A stretch of 63,370 bases of DNA, taken from assembly GCF_003336425.1 (NCBI RefSeq), contig NZ_QEIO01000009.1:1-63370 (forward strand), read 5' to 3'. Both the position numbers and the translations under genes were made by a program. This document shows positions 1-8,813 of the stretch, piece by piece (position 1 is the first letter of the stretch; every line of letters begins with the position of its first letter). A model generated the notes under the pieces. That model did not search any database. It saw only the letters and a list, made by a program, of their open reading frames with translations, and was not told the DNA's origin. This DNA is from Marinitenerispora sediminis (GTDB lineage Bacteria; Actinomycetota; Actinomycetes; Streptosporangiales; Streptosporangiaceae).

Positions 1-346
1 GCTCGCTCGGCCGCGCGAGCCACGCGGCGGCCATGGCGGCGGTGCCGGCCAGGGCCAGCAGGAGGAGTTTTCCGGCCGCCATCCGGGAGTCGGCGCCCAC
101 CGCCTCGACCGTGTCGCAGGGATGGGCCTCGCCGGCGCCGTGGCCGTGGGCGGCCTCCGGGGCGCACACGGGCGCCTCGGCGGCCGGAGCCGCGGCGACC
201 GCCACGGCGGACTTGGCCGCACCGTCGTGGGCGCCGACCGCCTGGGCGTGGCACCACTGGCAGAGGAACTGCACGGCGAGCAGCGACATCAGCAGGACGG
301 CCCTGGCCCAGGGCCGTCGCAGGATCGCCGCCGTCGCTCGGAACAC
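1..346 (-). CDS. Small membrane protein, C-terminus cut by window edge
   Basis: Reading leftward from a GTG at 346, the frame stays open to base 1, giving at least 115 residues without a stop. The product begins with several arginines, then a hydrophobic stretch (about residues 17-32) carrying CQWC, then an alanine/proline-rich middle with HGHG and a pair of spaced cysteines, then a second hydrophobic segment near residues 92-109. This fits a small two-helix membrane or exported protein. I do not recognise the family. The cysteines and histidines could bind a metal, but that is a guess. The start is uncertain; an ATG 19 codons further in is possible. Confidence 0.5.
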   Translation of the reverse strand, partial: MFRATAAILRRPWARAVLLMSLLAVQFLCQWCHAQAVGAHDGAAKSAVAVAAAPAAEAPVCAPEAAHGHGAGEAHPCDTVEAVGADSRMAAGKLLLLALAGTAAMAAAWLARPSE

Positions 347-455
347 GAGTGGAAGACTACACAGACCGTCCCAAGGGTGGCACACGCCCGTTTATCCCCC
401 CTGGTCACGCGGCCGCCACCGGTGCGGGCGCGGTCGGCTCCGGCGGTTCTGCCGG

Positions 456-1394
456 TCAGGCGGCCGCGCCGGGTTCCGCCATCTCGGGGAGTTCCGCGCG
501 GGTCGGCGGGTCGGCGCCCGGGCGGGCGACGGCGATCGCGGCGGCCCGGCCGGCGTGCGCGAGCAGCGCGGAGAGCCCGTCGGCCGACAGCGAGCGCAGC
601 CGGGCGCGCCGGCCGGCGCCGAGCAGTCCGAGGGTCCACAGGCCGTCGATCAGCGCGGCCATGAAGGCGTCCCCCGCTCCCACGGTGTCCGCCACGTCAG
701 CGGGCACCGCCGCGAGCGCGAGCGTCGCGCCCGGCGCGAACGCGACGGCGCCGTGCTCACCGCGGGTCAGGACGACCAGGGAGGGGCCGGCGGCCAGCCA
801 GGAGCGCGCCGCCGCCTCGGGGGCGGTGTCCGGCTCCAGCCAGCCGAGGTCCTCCTCGCTGACCTTGACCACGTCGCTGGCGGCGACCCGTTCGGCCACC
901 CGCCGGCGGACGTCCTCGCGGTCCCCCATCACGGTCGGCCGGACATTGGGGTCGTAGGTGATGGTGGCGTGCGCGGCGGCGCGGCGCATGAGGTCGAGCA
1001 CCTGCTCGCCGCCCGGCTGGTACACGGCGGCGATGGAGCCGGTGTGCAGCACCCGCACCGCGGGGTCCACGGTCACGGCGGGCAGCCGCCAGTCCAGCGT
1101 GAACTCGTAGGTCGCCGAGCCGTTCTCGTCCAGCACGGCCTCGGCGCGCGGGGTGGGGAGGTCGTCGGCCACCCGGTCGGGCAGCAGCACGCCGGACGCG
1201 CTCAGGTGCCGGTGGAGCAGCTCACCGTCGGAGTCCTGCCCCCACCGCGTGAGGAACCGGGTCGGGCGGCCGAGGCGGGCCAGCCCGAGGGCGGCGTTGG
1301 CTCCGCTGCCGCCGGGATGGCGCCGGGTCGGCGCGCCGGGCCGCCGCACCACGTCGATCAGCGCCTCGCCGACCACGAGGGCGCCGGCCGTCAC
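456..1394 (-). CDS. PfkB-family carbohydrate kinase (fructokinase-like)
   Basis: A 312-residue ribokinase-fold sugar kinase, predicted to phosphorylate a sugar such as fructose with ATP in the cytoplasm. The N-terminal GGSGANAALGLARLG corresponds to the first PfkB signature. The C-terminal DTVGAGDAF (about residue 245) is the second signature; its aspartate is the catalytic base and its GAGD forms the anion hole. The GTG start at 1394 is chosen because GGGAGG lies five bases upstream and the conserved fold begins immediately. The longer reading frame adds 27 arginine/proline-rich residues unlike the family. The exact sugar cannot be told from sequence. Confidence 0.88.
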   Translation of the reverse strand: MTAGALVVGEALIDVVRRPGAPTRRHPGGSGANAALGLARLGRPTRFLTRWGQDSDGELLHRHLSASGVLLPDRVADDLPTPRAEAVLDENGSATYEFTLDWRLPAVTVDPAVRVLHTGSIAAVYQPGGEQVLDLMRRAAAHATITYDPNVRPTVMGDREDVRRRVAERVAASDVVKVSEEDLGWLEPDTAPEAAARSWLAAGPSLVVLTRGEHGAVAFAPGATLALAAVPADVADTVGAGDAFMAALIDGLWTLGLLGAGRRARLRSLSADGLSALLAHAGRAAAIAVARPGADPPTRAELPEMAEPGAAA

Positions 1395-1798
1395 CGCGCC
1401 CTCCCGGCCGCCGCCGGCCGCTGGCGGGCGGCGGGACCGGCGAGCGGTCCCGGACCGGCGCCTCGCATCCGCCACAGCTGCACACCGCTTCGCACCGCAC
1501 CGCCTCCGGTTCCGGGTCCAACGCCGGAGGGACGGTATCGCCGCGGTTCACCGGACGTCAACAGTGCGGCCGGACCGCCGCTGAGGGGGACCCGGCCGCG
1601 CCGCCGAGCGCGGTCCGCACCCCGCCGCCTACCCCCGCGGCGCTGGACGGCGGATCCCCGCCGGGCCGCCTCGGAGTGGTGCCTGCCGGCCGCCGCGGGC
1701 GCCACCGCGCCAGGAGGCGCACCCCCATCGCCCCAGGTCGGACCGGCCATCGGCCGCGCGGGGCCGGAATGGCCCGGCGGAGTCCCAAGCTTCACCAT
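1395..1798. other. Intergenic region, no gene seen
   Basis: About 400 bases between the divergent PfkB kinase and GntR regulator genes. Frames are open in several phases, but their translations are arginine/proline/glycine-rich with no recognisable motif, as expected from GC-rich non-coding DNA. I see no convincing gene; the regulatory elements of the GntR operon begin just after this stretch. Confidence 0.5.
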
Positions 1799-1840
1799 CA
1801 TGTCTTGACACTCCAGACATGTCCGACTCAGGATGCTCGC
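1799..1840 (+). promoter_or_regulatory. Promoter and operator of the asparagine operon
   Basis: A perfect inverted repeat, CATGTCT - 9 bases - AGACATG, spans 1799-1821. A consensus TTGACA (1805-1810) sits inside it. Eighteen bases downstream is CAGGAT (1829-1834), a reasonable -10. Transcription would then begin about base 1841, exactly the A of the regulator's ATG, so the message is probably leaderless. A repressor bound to the repeat would cover the -35, fitting autoregulation by the adjacent GntR protein. The elements are seen; the function is inferred. Confidence 0.6.
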
Positions 1841-2578
1841 ATGGACCTGTCAGACAGCCGGACAGCCGGGCGAGCGCCCCTCCCGGGCCGGGTCAGCGCC
1901 ATGGAGGCGGTGCTGACCGACCTGCGCGGTGCGATCGAGCGCGGCGACCACGCTGTCGGCGACAAACTCCCTCCCGAGGCCGAACTCGCCCGGCACTACG
2001 GCGTGAGCCGCTCGGTGATCCGCGAGGCGCTGCGCGCGGCCCAGGCGCTCGGCCTCACCGTGCCGCGGACCGGCAAGGGCACCTACGTCGCCTCGAACCG
2101 GCCGGTCGAGAACCCGCGGTTCGGCTCCTACTCCGCCCGCGACCTCGTGGAGGTCCGGCGGCACGTCGAGATCCCGGTCGCCGGCTACGCGGCGGTCCGG
2201 CGCAGTGAGGACGACCTGGAGGTGCTCGCCCGGCTGATCGCGCGGATGGAGGTGGAGCAGGACGACACCGCGTGGGTGGCGCTCGACACGCAGTTCCACA
2301 TCACCATCGCCGAGGCGTCCGGCAATCCGGTCTTCCGCAAGGTCATCGAGGAGATCCGCGACGCCCTGTCCCGGCAGTCGATCTTCCTCAACCGGCTCGG
2401 CAACCGCCGGGAGCAGTCCGACCAGGAGCACCGCGCCATCCTGCGCGCGATCGCCGACGGCTCCAGGGAGTCGGCGGTCGAGGCGATGACCACGCACCTC
2501 CAGCGGGTCGAGTCGACCCTGACCACCATCGTGCGCCCCGGTCGCGGCGGCGGCACCGAGGACGAGGGGGCAGCGTGA
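1841..2578 (+). CDS. GntR/FadR-family transcriptional regulator (FCD domain)
   Basis: A 245-residue regulator. The N-terminal winged helix-turn-helix has the GntR pattern [17 protein letters not shown] (about residues 45-61), followed by [14 protein letters not shown] and a wing ending GKGTYV. The C-terminal half is an all-helical FCD domain with conserved [11 protein letters not shown] and EHRAILRAI, whose histidines and aspartates usually bind a metal and an organic acid. It overlaps the downstream permease by four bases, so the three-gene operon is likely controlled by its own first gene, with asparagine, aspartate or a related acid as effector. The ATG at 1841 coincides with the predicted transcription start. 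Effector identity is inference. Confidence 0.88.
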   Translation: MDLSDSRTAGRAPLPGRVSAMEAVLTDLRGAIERGDHAVGDKLPPEAELARHYGVSRSVIREALRAAQALGLTVPRTGKGTYVASNRPVENPRFGSYSARDLVEVRRHVEIPVAGYAAVRRSEDDLEVLARLIARMEVEQDDTAWVALDTQFHITIAEASGNPVFRKVIEEIRDALSRQSIFLNRLGNRREQSDQEHRAILRAIADGSRESAVEAMTTHLQRVESTLTTIVRPGRGGGTEDEGAA

Positions 2579-4059
2579 GCGAGGAGACCCTCAGCCCGGA
2601 CCACCGGCGGCCCCGCCGGGGGCACGTCGACGCCGGCGACGCGGGTTACCGCAAGTCGCTGAAGGCCCGCCACATCAACATGATCGCGATCGGCGGCGCC
2701 ATCGGCACCGGCCTCTTCCTCGGTGCGGGCGGCCGGCTGGCGCAGGCCGGGCCCGCACTGGCGATCGTGTACGCGGTGTGCGGCCTGTTCGCGTTCTTCG
2801 TGGTGCGCGCGCTGGGCGAACTGGTCCTGCACCGGCCGTCCTCGGGCGCGTTCGTCTCCTACGCCCGGGAGTTCATGGGCGAGAAGGGCGCCTACGTCGC
2901 GGGGTGGATGTACTTCCTGAACTGGGCCACCACCGGCATCGCCGACATCACTGCCGTCGCGCTCTACGCCCACTTCTGGAGCCCGTTCACCGACATCCCC
3001 CAGTGGCTGCTCGCGCTGGTCGCGCTGGCCGTGGTCCTCGCGGTGAACCTCATCTCGGTGCGGATCTTCGGCGAGCTGGAGTTCTGGTTCGCCATCGTGA
3101 AGGTCGGCGCGCTCGTCGCCTTCATGATCGTCGGCCTGGTGCTCCTGGCGACGCGCGCCGAGGTCACCGGGCACACCACCGGCCCGCAGCTGATCGTGGA
3201 GAGCGGCGGGCTGTTCCCCAACGGCCTGCTGCCCGCGGTGGTCGTCGTCCAGGGCATCGTGTTCGCCTACGCCTCGGTGGAGCTCGTCGGCGTGACGGCC
3301 GGGGAGACCGCTGAGCCGGCCAGGGTCGTGCCCCGCGCGATCAACTCCATCATGTGGCGGATCGCGGTCTTCTACGTCGGGTCGGTGCTGCTGCTGTCGA
3401 TGCTGCTGCCGTGGCACGCCTACTCGGGGTCGCAGAGCCCGTTCGTCACGGTGCTGTCCAACATCGGCGTGCCCGCCGCCGGCGGCGCCATGAACCTCGT
3501 GGTGCTGACCGCCGCCATGTCCAGCCTCAACTCCGGCCTGTACTCCACCGGCCGCATCCTGCGCTCCATGGCGATGTCGGGGTCGGCGCCCCGCTTCACC
3601 GGGGTCATGAGCCGCAGCCAGGTCCCCTACGGCGGCATCATGCTGACGGCGGGCATGTGCGTGCTCGGCGTCGGGCTCAACTACGTGGTTCCGCAGCGCG
3701 CCTTCGAGATCGTGCTGAACTTCGCGGCCATCGCGATCCTCAGCACGTGGGGGATGATCATCCTCTGCCACCTGCTGTTCTGGCGCCGGACCCGCTCCGG
3801 TGCGCTGAGCCGGCCCGCCTACCGGCTGCCCGGGGCCCCGTGGACCCAGCTCGCCACCCTCGCCTTCCTGCTCTCCGTCGCCGTGCTCATGTGGTTCGAG
3901 GGCGACGCGGGCCGGATCACCCTCCTGTCACTGCCGCTCATCGCGGTGGGGCTGTGGGGCGGCTGGTTCCTGGTCCGCCGCCGGGTCCGCGAGGTGAGCG
4001 CGCGGCGGACCGCCGAGGCCACCGCCGCGGAAGGCGGGGGACCGCCGCCCGCCCGCTGA
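2575..4059 (+). CDS. ansP: Amino-acid permease (probable L-asparagine permease, APC family)
   Basis: A 494-residue integral membrane transporter. The first helix carries [16 protein letters not shown], the substrate-binding unwound segment of the APC superfamily, and is preceded by [12 protein letters not shown], typical of the AAT/GABA-permease branch. About twelve hydrophobic segments follow. The conserved [13 protein letters not shown] loop (near residue 245) also marks this branch. The GTG start overlaps the TGA of the regulator gene, so the two are translationally coupled. An asparaginase gene lies 62 bases downstream, making L-asparagine the likely substrate; that assignment rests on context, since related permeases carry other amino acids. 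Confidence 0.82.
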   Translation: MSEETLSPDHRRPRRGHVDAGDAGYRKSLKARHINMIAIGGAIGTGLFLGAGGRLAQAGPALAIVYAVCGLFAFFVVRALGELVLHRPSSGAFVSYAREFMGEKGAYVAGWMYFLNWATTGIADITAVALYAHFWSPFTDIPQWLLALVALAVVLAVNLISVRIFGELEFWFAIVKVGALVAFMIVGLVLLATRAEVTGHTTGPQLIVESGGLFPNGLLPAVVVVQGIVFAYASVELVGVTAGETAEPARVVPRAINSIMWRIAVFYVGSVLLLSMLLPWHAYSGSQSPFVTVLSNIGVPAAGGAMNLVVLTAAMSSLNSGLYSTGRILRSMAMSGSAPRFTGVMSRSQVPYGGIMLTAGMCVLGVGLNYVVPQRAFEIVLNFAAIAILSTWGMIILCHLLFWRRTRSGALSRPAYRLPGAPWTQLATLAFLLSVAVLMWFEGDAGRITLLSLPLIAVGLWGGWFLVRRRVREVSARRTAEATAAEGGGPPPAR

Positions 4060-4121
4060 CCCGCACCGCCCCTGCCACGCCGGCCGTCCGACCGGCCCCG
4101 ACCGCCACACATCCGGAGACC

Positions 4122-5162
4122 ATGAACACCGCAGCCGCCGTCCGCGAGCCGTCGCACGTCCCCGTCGCCCACCTCGTCCGTGCCGGAGTCGTCGAGGGGG
4201 TGCACCACGGCTCGGTCGTGGTGCTCGACCCCGACGGCACCGTCCAGCTCGCCGTCGGCGACGTCGCCGCGGCCTGCTACCCGCGTTCGGCGCTGAAGCC
4301 GGTGCAGGCCGTCGGGATGCTGCGCGCGGGGCTGGCGCTGGACGGCGAGCTGCTGGCGCTGAGCGCGGCCAGCCACTCCGGTGAGGAGCGGCACGTCGCG
4401 GGCGTGCGCCGGATCCTGGACGCGGCGGAGCTGACCCCCGCCGCCCTGCGCAACACCCCCGACCTCCCCTACGATCCGGCGGTCCGCGACACGTGGCTGG
4501 CGCGGGGGCGCTGCGCCGACCGGCTGGTGCAGAACTGCTCCGGCAAGCACGCCGCGATGCTGCTCACCGCCCGGCGGCGCGGCTGGTCCCTCCACGACTA
4601 CACCGACCCCCGCCACCCGCTCCAGCTGGAACTGGCCGCGACCGTGGCCGACCTGGCCGGTGAGGCGGTCGCCCATGTCGCGGTGGACGGCTGCGGGGCC
4701 CCGCTGTTCTCCGTCTCGCTGCTCGGGCTGACCCGGGCGGTGTCCCGCATCGCCGCCGCGCCGGAGGGCTCCCCCGAGGCCGCCCTGGCCCGGGCGCTCC
4801 GCCGGCACCCCGACATGGTCGCGGGAGAGGGCCGCGACGTCACCCGGCTGATGCGCGCGGTCCCCGGCCTGATCGCCAAGGACGGCTTCGAGGGCGTGCA
4901 GGTGGCCGCCCTGCCCGACGGGCGGGCCGTCGGTGTCAAGATCGCCGACGGCGCCGACCGGGCACGTATGCCGGTGGCCGCCGCCGCGCTGGCCGTCTGC
5001 GGTGTCGACCCGGCCGCGCTGTCGCCCTTCGCCGAGGCGCCGGTGCTGGGCGGCGGCGCTGTGGTCGGCGGCCTCCGGGCGGCCGGGGACCTGGCCCGGG
5101 CCGTGGCCGGGCGGCCGCCGGCCGCCGGTCCGCCCGTCCCGGTCGGCCCGAGCTGCGGCTGA
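4122..5162 (+). CDS. L-asparaginase (Rhizobium etli-type, thermolabile asparaginase II family)
   Basis: A 346-residue protein resembling the family typified by R. etli asparaginase II, unrelated to the E. coli enzymes. Features seen: an early VAHLVRAGVVEGVHHGSVVV; the YPRSALKPVQAVGML segment; SHSGEERHVAGVRRIL; CSGKHAAML (about residue 149); and VDGCGAPLFSVSL with its conserved cysteine. It is predicted to hydrolyse L-asparagine to aspartate and ammonia in the cytoplasm; no signal peptide is visible. CGGAGAC eight bases upstream may serve as ribosome site for the ATG at 4122. It ends a GntR regulator-permease-asparaginase operon and was probably co-induced with uptake. Confidence 0.87.
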   Translation: MNTAAAVREPSHVPVAHLVRAGVVEGVHHGSVVVLDPDGTVQLAVGDVAAACYPRSALKPVQAVGMLRAGLALDGELLALSAASHSGEERHVAGVRRILDAAELTPAALRNTPDLPYDPAVRDTWLARGRCADRLVQNCSGKHAAMLLTARRRGWSLHDYTDPRHPLQLELAATVADLAGEAVAHVAVDGCGAPLFSVSLLGLTRAVSRIAAAPEGSPEAALARALRRHPDMVAGEGRDVTRLMRAVPGLIAKDGFEGVQVAALPDGRAVGVKIADGADRARMPVAAAALAVCGVDPAALSPFAEAPVLGGGAVVGGLRAAGDLARAVAGRPPAAGPPVPVGPSCG

Positions 5163-5375
5163 CCGGCACTCCCGCCGCCGGCAGCGCGCGCCGGCCGGCC
5201 TCCCGCGGCTTCGGCGGCATGTTCATCGCGCCGCTTTTCCGGTTGAATACGGCCTTGTGCGGTTGTGCCGCGTTCGCCCACTCCCCGCAGCGCCCGGCAG
5301 GGCCCCGGGGCGGGGCGCCGCCGCGGGACCGGGCGCGGCCGCCGCGACGTGGACGGACGACGAGAAGGGACAGCG

Positions 5376-6179
5376 ATGCTGCCTGTCATGGTCGGCACCG
5401 ACGGTTCGGAGTCCAGCCTGGCGGCCGTCGGCTGGGCCGCGCGCGAGGCCCGGCAGCGGGGCGTCCCGCTGCGGATCCTCGCTGTGGGGCCGGACGGCGT
5501 CACCAACCCGACCGGGCGGCAGATGTCCCGGCATGACTTCCTGGTCCGGCGCCAGTTGGAGGATCAGCTGGAGACCGCCCGGGCGCACGCCCGCGAGCAG
5601 GCCCCCGGCGTGGACGCGCGCATCGAGGTCCGCGTGGGCCCCCCGGCGGCGGTGCTCGCCGAGGAGACGGCACGCCATCTGGTCGTCGTCGGCGCTCGCG
5701 GACTGGGCGGCTGGTCCGGTCTGGTCGCCGGCTCGGTGAGCCGGCAGGTCGCCACCCAGGCGCCCGGCCCGGTCGTGGTGGTGCGCCAGGCGCCTCTCGA
5801 ACCCCTCGGCCGGATCGTGGTGGGGGTCGACGACGCCGAGCACTCGGTGGCCGCGCTGGAGTTCGGCTACCTGGAGGCCGCGCTGCACGGCGCGGAACTG
5901 CGGGTGCTGCACGCCGGGGCGGGCGGCGGCCTGCCGGAGTCGCTGTCGGCGCGGATCGAGGCCGCCGGGGCGGCGCGTCCCGGCGTCCGGGTGCACACCT
6001 CCGTCACCAGCGGCGACGTCCCCGCCGCGCTCGCCGAGGCGTCCCGCGACGCGGACCTCACCGTGGTCGGCTCGCGCGGCCGCAACCGGCTGAGCGGGCT
6101 GCTGGTCGGCTCGGTGGGCCAGGGGCTGCTCAGTCTCGCGCACGGACCGGTGGCGATCGCCCGCGATCCCCGGGACTGA
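5376..6179 (+). CDS. Universal stress protein with two USP domains
   Basis: A 267-residue protein made of two tandem UspA domains (about residues 1-140 and 145-267). Each starts with a beta strand ending in a conserved aspartate (VMVGTDGSESS and IVVGVDDAEHS). Each ends with an ATP-binding loop: VVGARGLGGWSGLVAGSVS in the first and VVGSRGRNRLSGLLVGSVG in the second, the G-2x-G-9x-G-S/T pattern of nucleotide-binding USPs. Tandem USPs are common in actinomycetes and are often part of dormancy or stress regulons. The ATG at 5376 follows GAAGGGA. It stands alone and is followed directly by a strong terminator. Confidence 0.9.
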   Translation: MLPVMVGTDGSESSLAAVGWAAREARQRGVPLRILAVGPDGVTNPTGRQMSRHDFLVRRQLEDQLETARAHAREQAPGVDARIEVRVGPPAAVLAEETARHLVVVGARGLGGWSGLVAGSVSRQVATQAPGPVVVVRQAPLEPLGRIVVGVDDAEHSVAALEFGYLEAALHGAELRVLHAGAGGGLPESLSARIEAAGAARPGVRVHTSVTSGDVPAALAEASRDADLTVVGSRGRNRLSGLLVGSVGQGLLSLAHGPVAIARDPRD

Positions 6180-6181
6180 CC

Positions 6182-6213
6182 GCGCGGCCGCCGGGTGCGC
6201 CCGGCGGCCGCGC
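6182..6213 (+). terminator. Terminator hairpin after the stress-protein gene
   Basis: A perfect 14-bp stem (6182-6195 with 6200-6213) and a TGCG loop, three bases after the stop codon. There is no T-run, which is usual for actinomycete terminators. Confidence 0.75.
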
Positions 6214-6259
6214 ACGCGGACGGCCGAACCGTCACCGGCGTGCGGTGTGATGCACGGCC

Positions 6260-7116
6260 ATGGACCTCCAGGAAGCGGCCGCCCGGATCCGGCAGGTGTG
6301 CGTCGACCATTTCGGGGACCGGCTGGGCCCGCAGGTCGCCGCACTCGCCGGCCCGGCTTCCCCCTCACCCCGGCCCGGGACACCCGGCCGCCGATCGGCG
6401 CCAGCCGCCTGGGCGGGCCGGCCCTGCTGGAGCCCGGCACCCCGTGGCCCGACCACGAGGGCGTTCCGCTCAACCTGCTGGCCGTACTCGACACCGACGC
6501 GCTCGCCCCGTGGCTCACCGCCGACGACCTGCCGGTCCGGCCGGGGCTGCTCAACTTCTTCCACCAGTACGAGGCCGACGGCGCCCAAGGGCACAGCATC
6601 GCCCCCGAGGCGTGCCGGGTCATCCCCGCGCGTCCCCGCCGCGCCGAAGTGGTGCCGGCCCCCGCGGAGGCCACCGCCTTCGCCCCGGTCCCGCTGCACA
6701 CCCGGCCGGTCGTGTCCGGGCCGCAGGTACTCGGCTACGACTGCGACCCGGCGTAGGAGGACCTCGACTTCGGTGACCTCATCGGCCCGGAGTCGGGGTG
6801 GGAGGACGACCCCGCCGGCTACGTCAGGGCCACCTTCGGGCCCCTCTGGAACGACTGCCTGGACACGGACGGGGCCCCGTACGTGGACGAACGGCCCCAC
6901 CTGTGCTTCGACCAGGCGTTCGGCTGGACGCCCTTCCTCAACGCGCTCTGGCTGCACGCCGACGAGGGCAGGGGCTACCGGCACCTGCTCACGCTGTCCA
7001 GCAACGAGATGTGGCAGTGGGTCAGGGGCGACGGGCACCTGCACTTCGTGATCCCGGAGGAGGCCCTGCGCGCCGGCGACTTCCCCCGGGTGCTGGTCGA
7101 CGTGGACGCCGGCTGA
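6260..7116 (+). pseudogene. Broken DUF1963 (YwqG-like) gene: frameshift plus internal stop
   Basis: Three pieces together read as one protein of about 285 residues. It begins at the ATG at 6260 (MDLQEAAARIRQ), runs to about 6355, then continues only in the next frame (FPLTPARDTRPP, then LGGPALLEPGTPWPDHEG). It meets a TAG at 6754-6756 and resumes in the same frame (EDLDFGDLIGPESGW) to a TGA at 7114. The pieces match the DUF1963 layout: a GGPALLEPGTPWP core, an LNFFHQYEADG strand, and a C-terminal HLLTLSSNEMWQW and GHLHFVI. The family's function is unknown. One frameshift and one nonsense codon suggest real decay, though a sequencing error could explain either. The coding pattern is intact elsewhere, so inactivation would be recent. 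Confidence 0.75.
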
Positions 7117-7132
7117 GGGGGGCCCGCCGCCG

Positions 7133-7804
7133 TCAGTGCCGCGGCGCTGCCACCCACTCCGCGATCTGGGCCAGGGAGGTGAGGGCCGTCGCGTCGCCCG
7201 ACGCGCCGTCAGCGGTCGCGTCGGGGACGAGGAAGACCCGGCAGCCGGCCGCCGCGGCGGCGGCCGCGCCGGAGTCGGAGTCCTCGACCGCCCACGCCTC
7301 GGCCGCGGCGACGCCGAGCAGCCGGGCCGCGCGCTCGTAGGGCTCGGGGGCGGGCTTGCGCTCGGTGACGTCGTCGGCGGTGACGACCGCGTCGAAGAGC
7401 TCCGGGCCGATCCGGTCCAGCGACAGCTCGGCCAGGCGGCGCGGCGACGAGGTGACCAGCGCCATCGGCACCCCGGCGGCGCGCACCCGGCGCAACGTCT
7501 CGGCGGCGCCCGGGAGCACGACGAGGTCGTCGCGGAGCAGCCCCTCCACACGGCGCAGCACCTTCTCGTGGATCGCGTCGCACTCGGCCGGCGTCACCGG
7601 CGTGCCGGTGTGCCGGGCCAGGATGGCCATCGTCGTCGGGGAGTCGGTGCCGACCATCTCGCGCCGCACCTCGGCGGTGAGCGGCCGGCCCATCGCCTCC
7701 GCCACCTCGTCGAGCGCGACACCCCACAGGGGTTCGGAGTCGACCAGCGTCCCGTCCAGATCCCACAGCACCGCCGCCGGCCGCGTCGGCTCCAGCAACC
7801 CCAT
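7133..7804 (-). CDS. HAD-superfamily hydrolase (phosphatase/phosphoglucomutase-like)
   Basis: A 223-residue haloacid dehalogenase-type phosphohydrolase. Motif I is LWDLDGTLVDSEPLW (about residue 15), where the first aspartate is the nucleophile. Motif II is ALVTSSP, motif III is the lysine of ERKPAPEPY, and motif IV is AVEDSDSG. The helical cap between motifs I and II (about residues 25-90) places it in subclass IA, with beta-phosphoglucomutases and sugar-phosphate phosphatases. Substrate is unknown. The ATG at 7804 is preceded by GAGAGGA. It is convergent with the broken DUF1963 gene, with 16 bases between stop codons. Confidence 0.88.
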   Translation of the reverse strand: MGLLEPTRPAAVLWDLDGTLVDSEPLWGVALDEVAEAMGRPLTAEVRREMVGTDSPTTMAILARHTGTPVTPAECDAIHEKVLRRVEGLLRDDLVVLPGAAETLRRVRAAGVPMALVTSSPRRLAELSLDRIGPELFDAVVTADDVTERKPAPEPYERAARLLGVAAAEAWAVEDSDSGAAAAAAAGCRVFLVPDATADGASGDATALTSLAQIAEWVAAPRH

Positions 7805-8258
7805 CCGGTCCTCTCCTCTGTCAGCCGTCCCGTACGGGGCGGCCGCCGCCGGCCGCCGCCCCTCCCCAGGATGGCGGCCGACCGGGGGCGAGCTCAACCG
7901 GGGGTGAGGCGGTTCACCCGCGACCGGGCGGGCCGGGCGCGGGTCCGGGCGCGCGGGGTCCGCCGCCGGCGTCCCGGCGGCCCGGCGCCGCGGGCCGTGC
8001 GGGCGGGCTCCAGTTACCGAAACATGCACCGCGATTTGCCCGCCCGATGCGGGCACCCGGCTTAGGGTCAGGAATCGGGACGTTCATTGCGCGGCCGTGA
8101 ATGGATCCGCCCGTTCGAGGGCGCGCTGCCGCGTAGCGAAGAAGCGGATCGGCGCCAGGGCCATCGCTCCCCGGACCGGTTCGTCGACATTCGAGAATGA
8201 CCGGTGCCCGGAACCGCCGGGCCGACAGCTTGCACCAACGTTTCTGGGAGGTCGCAAG
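7805..8258. other. Intergenic region between divergent genes
   Basis: About 450 bases upstream of both the HAD hydrolase and the membrane-protein gene. It contains a short hairpin (GCCCGC, five-base loop, GCGGGC near 8038-8054) followed by CTTAGGGT, which could be a -10 region. No gene is supported. Confidence 0.4.
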
Positions 8259-8750
8259 ATGAACGGGTCCCGAATCAGCGGAGGGGGCGTCTTCGCCCTC
8301 ACCATGCTGCTCATCGTCGGAGTCTTCAACTTCATCCAGGGGCTGACGGCCCTCGTCACGCCGCACCACTTCATGGTGCTCGGGACGGACATGCTCCTGT
8401 GGGGCTTCGGGGCGTGGGGCACCCTGATGATCATCATGGGCGTGCTCCTGGTGCTCGCCGGCCTGGCCCTGTACAGCGGCCAGGCGTGGGCGCGGACGGC
8501 GGCCGTGGTGCTCGCCGCGGTCAACGTCGTCGGTCAGCTGTGCTTCTTCTTCGCCTTCCCGCTGTGGTCGGCGGCCGCCATCGCACTGAACATCCTGGCC
8601 ATCTACGCCTGCACCCGCGGGTGGGGCGAGGCGGCGACCTACCGCGCCGGCCGTGCCGACGCCGCCCGCGTCGCACCGCCGCGCCGGGGCGTCGAGGAGC
8701 CCGCGGCTCCGCAGCGGCCCGAGCCGCGGCCGGAGCACCGCCAGCCGTAG
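8259..8750 (+). CDS. Small four-helix integral membrane protein (DUF7144-like)
   Basis: A 163-residue protein with four predicted transmembrane helices, near residues 8-30, 46-72, 80-100 and 103-120, then a charged proline/arginine-rich cytoplasmic tail. FNFIQGLTAL in helix 1 and the WGFGAWGTLMIIMGVLLVLAG pattern resemble a family common in actinomycetes and usually annotated only as a membrane protein. No catalytic residues are visible and the role is unknown. The ATG at 8259 is preceded by GGGAGGTCGCAAG, a good ribosome site. It is transcribed alone toward the GH3 gene, and a hairpin separates the two. Confidence 0.8.
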   Translation: MNGSRISGGGVFALTMLLIVGVFNFIQGLTALVTPHHFMVLGTDMLLWGFGAWGTLMIIMGVLLVLAGLALYSGQAWARTAAVVLAAVNVVGQLCFFFAFPLWSAAAIALNILAIYACTRGWGEAATYRAGRADAARVAPPRRGVEEPAAPQRPEPRPEHRQP

Positions 8751-8768
8751 GGAGGTCGCACGCGAGAC

Positions 8769-8793
8769 GGGCTGGGGACGGGTTCCCCGGCCC
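8769..8793. terminator. Terminator between convergent genes
   Basis: A 10-bp stem (8769-8778 with 8784-8793, one G-T pair) with a five-base loop, followed by TCTT on the plus strand. It lies between the stops of the membrane-protein gene and the GH3 gene. Confidence 0.6.
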
Positions 8794-8813
8794 TCTTCCG
8801 TGTCCGGGGCCCG

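Noticed and set aside
33-1808. A 591-codon open frame on the plus strand
   Set aside because: It lies opposite the membrane-protein and PfkB genes, is arginine/proline/glycine-rich and has no motif; a shadow of GC-rich coding DNA.
5163-5220. GCCGGC-rich hairpin after the asparaginase gene
   Set aside because: Only short self-complementary GCCGGC blocks; no stem convincing enough to call a terminator.
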